Assembly: GCA_046727175.1 (NCBI GenBank)
Contig: JBKPCD010000224.1
Location: forward strand, 1 to 48,520
DNA length: 48,520 nucleotides
Direction: 5' to 3'
Source: JBKPCD01 sp046727175
GTDB lineage: Bacteria > Acidobacteriota > Vicinamibacteria > Vicinamibacterales > 2-12-FULL-66-21
This document shows, in pieces, positions 41,949 to 48,520 of this stretch (positions are counted from its first letter, which is position 1; each line of letters starts with the position of its first letter). A model generated the notes under the pieces. The model worked only from the letters and a program-made list of their open reading frames with translations. It made no database searches and was not told the DNA's origin. The position numbers were made by a program, and so were the translations under genes.

Positions 41949-44090
41949 TCACACGGCCACTCTGGCAGCCGCGGCGCGCTCGACCTTCATCAGAATCATC
42001 GTCATGTCATCGTGTTGATCCGCGGCGCCGACGAACGCTTCGATCTCGCGTAGAATCCGCTCGCGAAGCGCACCCGAATCCAGGTGGCCGTGTTCCTCGA
42101 CGATCCGGCTGAGGCGCGACTCGCCGAAGAGATCACTGTCCACGTTCATGGCTTCCGTGATGCCATCGGTGTACAGCACGATGATGTCGCCGGTGTGCAG
42201 CGTGATTCGCTCTTCCTGCAGCAGCTCGGCAAACTTCTGTTCGGCCCCGTCGATCCGCAGCCCGAGGACGAGGCCGTCCGGCGTGAGCACCTGGGCATCG
42301 CGGCGAGACGATGCTCCCGCAGGCAGGTAGATCAACGGCGTGTGGCCAGCGCGGGCGTACGTCATGATGCTCTTGCCCAAATCCAGCACCGCATACGTCA
42401 TCGTAATGAAGCTGCGGCTGTCCAGATTTGCCGAGATGATCCGGTTGACCTCGATCAGCAGCTGTCGGGGCGATTGGTAGATCTGGCTCAGCGACAGTAC
42501 CAACCCCTTCAACTCGGCCATGTAGAGCGCGGCAGACGTTCCCTTTCCGGCGACGTCCGCGATGAGCACGCCCAGTCGGTCGTTAGGCAGCGGAAAGAAG
42601 TCATAGTAATCGCCGCCGACTTCGCGCGCAGGGACGCAGAGCGCCGTCACGCCGAGCCCCGGCACCTCCACCGGTCCGCGCGGCAGCAAGGACATCTGAA
42701 TCTGTCGAGCGATGCGGAGCTCCTCCTCGAGGCGCTTCTTTTCGGCTGCGGTCTGCAGCAGGTTCTCGATGCTCGCCGTCATCTGGTTGAACGACGTCGC
42801 AAGCTCGCCGAGCTGGTCTTTGGTGTTGATCGTGATCCGGTGCGTGAAGTCGCCGTACCGGACGCGTTCGGTGCCCAGGAACAGCTGATGTACCGAGCTC
42901 GTGATCGACCGCGCGAGCGCAAGGCCCATGATCAGCGCAATGAGCTCGATCACAAGAAACAGGATCCCCACCACGATCACGACGAGGAGGATCCCCTGAC
43001 TCAACGTCACCGGTCCGAGCTGCGTCGACTGCGCTCGCGAGACCTTCTGGTAGAGCTCCTGCGGGCGATACGTGAGCAGGACGGTCGCGCGACGCGTCTG
43101 TCCCGTCGTCCAGTCGACCGCATCCAGGAACGTCACGCTCTGTCGGAAGAGGCTCTCGGACTGGACGCTCGTATTGCGGAGCTCACCTCGCGGATCGTTG
43201 CCGGCCTGATCCGCGGGTCCGATTCGAACGCTGGCGGCCTTGACGCCGGTCGTCTCGTGCAGCCGATCGATCATCTGTCCCTCGATGGGCACGTCCACGA
43301 GCACCGAGCCGATTCTTCGGCCACCGCGGCTCGCGCCGCGCACCACTCGAACGACGAGCTCGGATTCGCCATGGGCATCGGGCGCGAGGGCGATCGTGCC
43401 CACGAACGGATCCGGCTTGTTGAGCACCCAGTCGGGAATGCTGGGCGGCATCTCGACGTGCTCCCATTCGCCTGCGCGGATGACCTCGCCGCCTGCGGCA
43501 GGAATGAATGCCATGGCGAGCATCGGATAACGGAGCCCCGCTGCTCCGTTGCGCTGAATGCGTTCGAGCGTTTCGCGCGCCCCGGCTGGCGACCGCCCAA
43601 TCTCCGCTGCTGCGGCGTCAGCAGGCAGCGTTGCATTCCGCACGACGTCGTCGTACCCGTCCTTGAAGAGATAGGCGCTGACGTTCAACAGCAGCACCCA
43701 CGCGCCAAGGACGAAAAAGCCAACAAGCAGCAGCGCAGGAACGACACCGATGAAGATGTAGGAAACGATCAACTTGCGCCGCACGCGCCAGAGCAGTCGG
43801 CGCTTGACGAGGAGAAACAGGCGCCACACGAAATAGCCCACGGAGATCGCAAGGCCGATCGTCGCGATGCTGCTCAGGATCTGAACGACGGTGGGTGGCT
43901 CGACGATGCTGCGAATGACCGCGACGACGGCCTTGACCAGCGTCGCGCCGATGAAGAGCCATCCCGGCCAGGATTTGATCAGGAGGTCGCGGGCAGAAAC
44001 CGTGGTGTCGACGTCCGGCGCCGGGGGCAGGCTCGCCGGCTCCCGACGCCGCCCCGCCGACGGCTCTGCCGGTGGTCGTGGGCTGCCCAT
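41949..44090 (-). CDS. Membrane-bound SpoIIE-type (PP2C) serine phosphatase with HAMP domain
   Basis: A 713-aa protein. Two hydrophobic segments lie near residues 42-95, a third at 107-135 (KLIVSYIFIGVVPALLLVGF), and a fourth near 365-395. Between the last two lies a periplasmic sensor region of ~220 aa. A HAMP domain (SSVHQLFLGTERVRYGDFTH) and a coiled coil follow, then the phosphatase domain: ARQIQMSLLPRG, REVGGDYYDFFPL, DVAGKGTSAALYMA and QHDDMTMILMKV, with metal-binding Asp residues intact. It likely dephosphorylates an anti-sigma antagonist in response to an outside signal. TATCAT (44107-44112, minus) lies 16 bp before ATG. Confidence 0.92.
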   Translation of the reverse strand: MGSPRPPAEPSAGRRREPASLPPAPDVDTTVSARDLLIKSWPGWLFIGATLVKAVVAVIRSIVEPPTVVQILSSIATIGLAISVGYFVWRLFLLVKRRLLWRVRRKLIVSYIFIGVVPALLLVGFFVLGAWVLLLNVSAYLFKDGYDDVVRNATLPADAAAAEIGRSPAGARETLERIQRNGAAGLRYPMLAMAFIPAAGGEVIRAGEWEHVEMPPSIPDWVLNKPDPFVGTIALAPDAHGESELVVRVVRGASRGGRRIGSVLVDVPIEGQMIDRLHETTGVKAASVRIGPADQAGNDPRGELRNTSVQSESLFRQSVTFLDAVDWTTGQTRRATVLLTYRPQELYQKVSRAQSTQLGPVTLSQGILLVVIVVGILFLVIELIALIMGLALARSITSSVHQLFLGTERVRYGDFTHRITINTKDQLGELATSFNQMTASIENLLQTAAEKKRLEEELRIARQIQMSLLPRGPVEVPGLGVTALCVPAREVGGDYYDFFPLPNDRLGVLIADVAGKGTSAALYMAELKGLVLSLSQIYQSPRQLLIEVNRIISANLDSRSFITMTYAVLDLGKSIMTYARAGHTPLIYLPAGASSRRDAQVLTPDGLVLGLRIDGAEQKFAELLQEERITLHTGDIIVLYTDGITEAMNVDSDLFGESRLSRIVEEHGHLDSGALRERILREIEAFVGAADQHDDMTMILMKVERAAAARVAV

Positions 44091-44167
44091 GCGAATTGAA
44101 AAGCGAATGATAACAGACTATGGTACGTGGTCCCTCAATTGCTGAGCGGTCTGACACCACCTTCCAC

Positions 44168-45319
44168 ATGAAACTTCCAGCACACGCGCGCTTTTCCACG
44201 ATCTGCATCCACGCCGGTCAGGAACCCGATCCGTCAACTGGCGCGATCATCACGCCCATTTTTCAGACGTCGACGTACGTGCAGGAAGAGCTCGGCCGAC
44301 ACAAGGGTTTCGAGTACGCGCGGACGCAGAACCCAACGCGCTTTGCGCTCGAGAAGAACATCGCCGCGATCGAATCAGGCCGTGCCGCGTACGCGTTCGC
44401 GTCGGGGATGGCGGCGATCGGCGCGATTGCGACGATGCTCAAAGCCGGCGATCACGTCATCGTCACCGACAACACGTATGGAGGGACGTTCCGCCTCTTC
44501 GATAAGGTCCTCACGCGTTATCAGCTGTCGTTCAGCTACGTCGACACGTCGCGTCTCGACTTGGTCGAAGCAGCCATGCGTCCGGAAACGCGCATGTTGT
44601 TCCTGGAGACGCCGACCAATCCGGTCATGCGCCTCACGGACATCGCCGCGGCAGCACGGACCGCGCATGCGCGAGGTGTGCGGCTTGTCGTTGACAACAC
44701 GTTTGCGAGCCCGTACGTACAGCGGCCGATCGAGCTAGGCGCCGATCTGGTCGTCCACAGCACGACCAAATACCTGAACGGGCACAGCGACAGCGTGGGC
44801 GGTATCGTCGTCGCGGTACGTGACGAAGACATCGAGTGGCTTCAGTTCGTTCAGAACGCCGAGGGGGCCATTCTCGGCCCGTTCGATTCGTGGCTCGTGC
44901 TGCGCGGCACGAAGACGCTCGCGCTGCGAATGGCCCAGCACAACACCAACGGCCTCGCACTCGCAGAGTTCCTGAAATCTCATCCGCGGGTTTCGAAGGT
45001 CTTTTACCCCGGGCTGCCGGATCACCCGCAGCACGATCTCGCCAGACGCCAGATGTACGGCTTCGGAGGGATGTTGTCGTTCGACGTCGGCACATTCGAG
45101 AACGCCCGACGAGTCTGCAACCGCGTCCGGCTCATGGCGCTCGCGGAGAGCCTCGGAGGCGTCGAAACCCTCATCTCCCATCCCGCATCGATGACCCACT
45201 CGTCAGTGCCGCCGGAGCGGCGCGCCGAAATCGGTCTGACCGACAGCATGGTCCGCATCTCGACGGGAATCGAAGATCCGCAGGACCTAATCGAGGATTT
45301 GAAGCAAGCGCTGGAATAA
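44168..45319 (+). CDS. Cystathionine gamma-synthase/gamma-lyase family PLP enzyme
   Basis: A 383-aa PLP enzyme of sulfur amino-acid metabolism. The family signatures are FEYARTQNPTRFALE, ASGMAAIGAIATML, LETPTNPVMRLTDI, the PLP-lysine loop VHSTTKYLNGHSDSVGG and LGGVETLISHPASMTHSSVP. The motifs do not separate synthase (MetB), gamma-lyase and O-acyl-homoserine sulfhydrylase uses. ATG 44168 (KLPAHARFSTICIHAG) is chosen; an in-frame ATG at 44120 is possible. Divergent from the phosphatase gene. Confidence 0.93.
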   Translation: MKLPAHARFSTICIHAGQEPDPSTGAIITPIFQTSTYVQEELGRHKGFEYARTQNPTRFALEKNIAAIESGRAAYAFASGMAAIGAIATMLKAGDHVIVTDNTYGGTFRLFDKVLTRYQLSFSYVDTSRLDLVEAAMRPETRMLFLETPTNPVMRLTDIAAAARTAHARGVRLVVDNTFASPYVQRPIELGADLVVHSTTKYLNGHSDSVGGIVVAVRDEDIEWLQFVQNAEGAILGPFDSWLVLRGTKTLALRMAQHNTNGLALAEFLKSHPRVSKVFYPGLPDHPQHDLARRQMYGFGGMLSFDVGTFENARRVCNRVRLMALAESLGGVETLISHPASMTHSSVPPERRAEIGLTDSMVRISTGIEDPQDLIEDLKQALE

Positions 45320-45335
45320 GGTCTTCAGCACCTTT

Positions 45336-45665
45336 TCAGCACCGCTCAGTGGTGCTTTCACCGACCCATTTGAGATAGGCCTCGTTCCCATCGATGATCG
45401 GAAGGACGAGGAACTCCGGGACTTCGTAGGGATGCAGCTCCCGCACGCGGTCCCAGAGCGCGACGACGCGATCGCGCGAGGTCTTGATGATCACCTGTCG
45501 TTCGCTTTCCTGCTCGATTTGTCCCTCCCAGCGGTAGACGGAGTCCATTGCGGGCAGAAGATTGACGCACGCCGCGAGCCGCTCGCCCACGAGCGTTCGG
45601 CCGAAGGCCTGACCATCGACATCCCCGGGCAGCGTCGTCAGCACGACGACGTATTCAGGATTCAT
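45336..45665 (-). CDS. cutA: Divalent-cation tolerance protein CutA
   Basis: A 109-aa protein of the CutA1 family, a very stable trimer with a ferredoxin-like fold. VVLTTLPGDVDGQAFGRTLV, RLAACVNLLPAMDSVYRWEG, IIKTSRDR and LHPYEVPEFLVLPI are clear. ATG 45665 (MNPEYVVVLTT) is chosen because the upstream open frame to 45881 is repeat-like text; GCGGAG lies 6 bp upstream. Its role in copper tolerance is debated. Confidence 0.93.
   Translation of the reverse strand: MNPEYVVVLTTLPGDVDGQAFGRTLVGERLAACVNLLPAMDSVYRWEGQIEQESERQVIIKTSRDRVVALWDRVRELHPYEVPEFLVLPIIDGNEAYLKWVGESTTERC
45338..45359. terminator. Small hairpin between the PLP-enzyme and cutA genes
   Basis: AGCACC (45338-45343) and GGTGCT (45351-45356) flank a 7-nt loop and are followed by TTT on the plus strand. 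It overlaps the 3' end of the convergent cutA gene. Confidence 0.5.
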
Positions 45666-45684
45666 AGGGCTCCGCATCCACAGA

Positions 45685-45813
45685 CTTCGGCCGAAGGCTC
45701 TCGCCTTTCGGCATGGCCCATGTACGAGCGACAGTAAGGTTAGATCGCAGCAGGCACGGCATCTCAAGGATCTTGTTGTGCCGAAAGCCCAGCGCCCTAA
45801 GCCAAGAGCCGAA
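45685..45813. repeat. Heptamer array upstream of cutA and the FtsB-like gene
   Basis: At 45783-45810 the words GAAAGCC, CAGCGCC, CTAAGCC and AAGAGCC step at exactly 7 bp. At 45685-45713 a partly complementary GGCTCTC/GCCTTTC stretch lies on the other side of the gap. The words resemble those at 1161-1203. Confidence 0.65.
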
Positions 45814-45883
45814 CGGGCGTCGGCATTAAATTCTCGGCTGCAACAAACCGAAAATATTGTACAAAAGGACACTCCGCACAATA

Positions 45884-46285
45884 ATGGCGCCCGGAATCAC
45901 ATCACGAGAAATTCTCGGTTCTGCCGCGGTCAGGACAGTGCAGCCCTTCCGGCGCAAGCGGGTCCCCATGGCGCCGCGGGTCGCCCTTCGGCGTAAGGCC
46001 ATTCAATTCCTGCTGGTTTTCGTGACGGTCGTGCTCGTCGTGGACGCGCTCGTCGGCGAAAAGGGCTTGACGGAATCGATGCGCGCCCGCCGCCAGGAAG
46101 CGGAAGAGACCGCAGCTCTGGCCCGCCTCCGAAAGGAGAACACCGATCTGCGTGAACAGGTCCGCCGCCTCCGAGAGGATCCATCGGCGATCGAGGCGGT
46201 CGCACGCGAGCAGCTTGGCCTCATCCGTCCGGGCGAGATGCTGTTCATTCTCAAGGATGTGAAGCCCGCGGGCCGCCCGCAATAA
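45884..46285 (+). CDS. FtsB/DivIC-like septum formation initiator
   Basis: A protein of 133 aa from ATG 45884, or 105 aa from ATG 45968, which is the usual FtsB length. One membrane helix (AIQFLLVFVTVVLVVDALVG) is followed by a coiled coil (ETAALARLRKENTDLREQVR) and the FtsB-type end DPSAIEAVAREQLGLIRPGE, then MLFILKD. Known relatives bridge FtsQ and FtsL in the divisome. ACAATA overlaps ATG 45884, which may be a -10 and would favour the inner start. No other division gene is nearby. Confidence 0.85.
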   Translation: MAPGITSREILGSAAVRTVQPFRRKRVPMAPRVALRRKAIQFLLVFVTVVLVVDALVGEKGLTESMRARRQEAEETAALARLRKENTDLREQVRRLREDPSAIEAVAREQLGLIRPGEMLFILKDVKPAGRPQ

Positions 46286-46345
46286 CCGCAGCCATCAGCG
46301 GACGAACCCGAAAATCGCGAACCTCGGACGCGGCACCGCCATTCC

Positions 46346-48520
46346 TTACCGGCCGTTAGAAGCTGTCGGACTCGTCACAGCGGACCGCTCGGATCGAGCG
46401 TGTCGCAGGATCGGGAGATCCTCGTCTGCCTGTTGCCAGTCCTTCAGCAGGCTGTCGTAAGCGGCGATGCTGCCGCGAGTATCGCCCGCACCTCGCAAGG
46501 CGCGCGCGAGGCCGAGCTGGGCGGACGGCAGAAGAGGCGAAAACGGATCGACTCCGCGGTGCTCGAGCACGGTCCGGAACTCGCGAGCGGCATCGTTCCA
46601 GGATTGTCGAGCGAGATACGCGATGCCGCGCAAGTACGTCGGAGCCAGTGCCGCGACGGTTCCAAACTCGTACGCGGATTCACGAAGCTCGTTGAGCGCG
46701 TCAGGCGCGTGCGACCGGCTCAAGCTGATCGCCGCGCGCGCCACCGGGATCAGCGTGCTTCCGATCAGCGTCGTTCGCGAGCCTCGCTGAAGGACAGGTG
46801 CGAGCGCCGCTTCTGCTTCCTGCGGAGCTCCCGCCAGCGCAAGCACTGTGGCGGCGCGCGCCCGCGGCACGGCTGTCGGACCGGCCCGGAGCACCGACCG
46901 GCATTGGTCGATGGCGGGCTGAGCCTCGCCATAGAGTGCGTGCGCCCACGCCATCTGCACGGCGTACCCGGACGCGACTTCGTTCAGCCCCTCCTTCAGG
47001 GCGAGGTCGATGGTGCGGTCGTACAGCCGCCGGGCGTCGGCAAGCCGGCCGCGATACGTCGAGACCTGCGCCTGCGCTCCGATCAGATCGAACTCGCGCG
47101 GCCTCCCGTGCGCCCACTTGACGTGCTCTGCGGCCGCGTTCTCATCGCCAGCCAGCACGTCGAGTTGATAAAGGACGCGGCGCGTCGGGAGCGTCTCGAA
47201 GCGTCGTGCCACGGCTTCGCGCGCAATCTGACGCGACTCTGTGAACCTGCCGCCTGCCCGATAGGCGGCGGCGAGATTGGAGTACGGAAATGGATGGGCC
47301 GGATTGCGGTGTATCGCTTCGCGCCCGTTCTCGATGGCGCGATCGAACTGCCCGAGGCGTGTCAACACGAGGCACAGCGCGTTCGGCGGGCGGTAGTCTC
47401 GCGTGTAGGACTGCTTCCACACTTCGAGCGTTTCAATCGCCCGAAGCTCGTCCTCGGTGATTCGGTCGTGATACTGGAACGTGATGAACAGGCGCTCGCG
47501 CTCGCTGACGCGATCCCTCGCGTCGTAGGCTCGCTGAACGTATCCTTCGCTGCGGCGTGTCTCACCGAGATTGCCGTAGACGGTGGACAGCGCCGCATAC
47601 GCCATCGCGAAGTTCGGGTCGAGCTGTATCGCGGATTCAAAGAACGGAATGGATTCGATTTCGGCGCCGGCCTGCCGTCTCGCGTTGCCGAGCGTGTACG
47701 CTCGCAACGCGTCGAGCGACGGGGTCGTCACCTGCTCGACCGGCAGGGCAAACTTCTGCAGCGACGCGAGGGACTCCCCCAGCTGCGATCGCAGGGGCGA
47801 TGTCATGGCGCCGAGCGCCTGGAGAACGCGCTCCCGGCTCGTCGCGTTCGCCTGTTGCTGGGCCACCACGGCGCCCGTCCGGCAGGCGGACGCCGCGAGC
47901 GTGACGATGTACAACTCACCAAGCCTCGTAACCGAGCCGTCGATCATCGCGGTGGCGCCGAGGCGCTCGCATATTTCTCGAGCGGTGTCGTGCGACAGAC
48001 GGACGTCTCGTGGACGGCCCATCAGCTCCAGGGTCTCGGCGATCCGTTCGTCCGGCACCAGGTCAAGGAATGGCGATTGCCCGAGCTGCACGGCAAGCGC
48101 CTGACGAAGCGTTCCGTCGAACACCGGATCGCCGGTCGTGTTCGACATTTCACCGAGCACAATCGAGTCCTTCTCGGTGAGCGTCGGCACCGATGCTGAA
48201 CGACGCCAGAGTGCGGCGGCGAGCGCCGCGATTGCCACGATGCCGATGAGAACGCCGCCCATCAGCCGCCGGCGCGGAAATCGCGCGACCGTCACGGCGC
48301 TAAGTGATCCGCTCGAGAGCGCACGCTTGATGCGGCGCAGATCGACGACGAGGTCCGCGACGTTCTGATAGCGAAGCTCGCGATCCTTCTCCATCGCCTT
48401 GTCGATCACGCGATCGAGCGCGGCCGGGACGGCGGGGTTGAGGTCCGAAGGCGGCTCTGGCGCGCGGTTCAAAATCCCGTCGAACACGAGAGCCGGCGTC
48501 GCTCCCTTGAAGGCGCGATG
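46346..48520 (-). CDS. Serine/threonine protein kinase C-terminal part with TPR region (cut by window end)
   Basis: The frame is open to the last base and reads upstream into RAFKGATPALVFDGIL, the usual tail of an Hanks-type kinase domain, so the catalytic part lies beyond the window. The visible ~724 residues include the kinase end (AALDRVIDKAMEKDRELRYQ), one membrane helix (GGVLIGIVAIAALAAALW), a domain of the type found in signalling TPR proteins (EKDSIVLGEMSNTTGDPVFD, ERLGATAMIDGSVTRLGE) and many TPRs to the C-terminus. The layout matches the large membrane kinase-TPR sensors common in acidobacteria. Partial gene. Confidence 0.88.
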   Translation of the reverse strand, partial: HRAFKGATPALVFDGILNRAPEPPSDLNPAVPAALDRVIDKAMEKDRELRYQNVADLVVDLRRIKRALSSGSLSAVTVARFPRRRLMGGVLIGIVAIAALAAALWRRSASVPTLTEKDSIVLGEMSNTTGDPVFDGTLRQALAVQLGQSPFLDLVPDERIAETLELMGRPRDVRLSHDTAREICERLGATAMIDGSVTRLGELYIVTLAASACRTGAVVAQQQANATSRERVLQALGAMTSPLRSQLGESLASLQKFALPVEQVTTPSLDALRAYTLGNARRQAGAEIESIPFFESAIQLDPNFAMAYAALSTVYGNLGETRRSEGYVQRAYDARDRVSERERLFITFQYHDRITEDELRAIETLEVWKQSYTRDYRPPNALCLVLTRLGQFDRAIENGREAIHRNPAHPFPYSNLAAAYRAGGRFTESRQIAREAVARRFETLPTRRVLYQLDVLAGDENAAAEHVKWAHGRPREFDLIGAQAQVSTYRGRLADARRLYDRTIDLALKEGLNEVASGYAVQMAWAHALYGEAQPAIDQCRSVLRAGPTAVPRARAATVLALAGAPQEAEAALAPVLQRGSRTTLIGSTLIPVARAAISLSRSHAPDALNELRESAYEFGTVAALAPTYLRGIAYLARQSWNDAAREFRTVLEHRGVDPFSPLLPSAQLGLARALRGAGDTRGSIAAYDSLLKDWQQADEDLPILRHARSERSAVTSPTASNGR

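Noticed and set aside
42084..44099. Long (671-codon) open frame opposite the SpoIIE-type phosphatase gene
   Set aside because: Antisense to a gene with complete domains; the translation has no recognisable motif.
46400..48199. Long (599-codon) open frame opposite the kinase-TPR gene
   Set aside because: Antisense shadow of a clear TPR coding region.

Overview
The window is high-GC (roughly two-thirds G+C by eye), densely coded bacterial chromosome. It carries Oar-like TonB-dependent receptors with N-terminal carboxypeptidase-regulatory domains, an FG-GAP/ASPIC-UnbV protein, a eukaryotic-type kinase fused to TPRs, TMTC-like and PilZ proteins, and many short-leader or leaderless genes. This mix suggests an acidobacterium, most likely of the Vicinamibacteria group (subdivision 6). 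That placement is inference from gene content; there is no rRNA or marker set here to prove it. No tRNA, rRNA, CRISPR array, insertion sequence or prophage was seen.

Layout. 1-230: tandem ~102-bp repeat capped by a palindrome. 245-1036: creatininase-family amidohydrolase. 1204-7839 (-): probable operon of TonB-dependent receptor, TPR protein and FG-GAP/ASPIC protein. 8230-11606 (-): a second, paralogous receptor broken by a one-base frameshift and an in-frame TGA; its leader resembles that of the intact receptor. 11924-14745 (+): tripartite tricarboxylate transporter in which the binding protein (TctC) is fused to the small membrane subunit (TctB), followed by TctA. 14829-18669: glycerol facilitator, permuted multicopper oxidase, PEGA-domain protein. 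19272-24331 (+): same-strand cluster of M4 metallopeptidase, beta-barrel/SH3 protein, histidine kinase with an ethylene-receptor-like membrane sensor, and a six-EF-hand protein. 24341-28653 (-): M56 peptidase/BlaI pair, nucleotidyltransferase-fold protein, aldo/keto reductase, chlorite-dismutase-family haem protein. 28686-28880: a decayed glycosyltransferase/TPR remnant. 29074-32259: small proteins (PfpI, YtxJ-like, HAD, PilZ). 32290-38100: purA facing the histidine-utilisation genes hutH-hutU, with an AAA-type ATPase translationally coupled to hutU. 38179-48520: VanZ-like protein, TMTC-like glycosyltransferase, DUF2007-RNase III fusion, SpoIIE-type phosphatase, PLP gamma-synthase/lyase, CutA, FtsB-like protein, and the C-terminal part of a Ser/Thr kinase-TPR protein that runs off the end.

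How the genes work together. Outer-membrane receptor, periplasmic TPR/FG-GAP partners and an inner-membrane tricarboxylate transporter sit side by side and suggest uptake of organic substrates. hutH and hutU perform the first two steps of histidine degradation. The M4 peptidase, EF-hand and kinase genes may form a secreted, calcium-linked module. Three patterns cut across gene boundaries. First, degenerate arrays with a 7-bp period, each with its own word, lie in intergenic gaps and at 3' ends. Second, -10-like hexamers lie 6-8 bp before many start codons, which implies leaderless mRNAs. Third, several convergent gene pairs are separated by strong palindromes.
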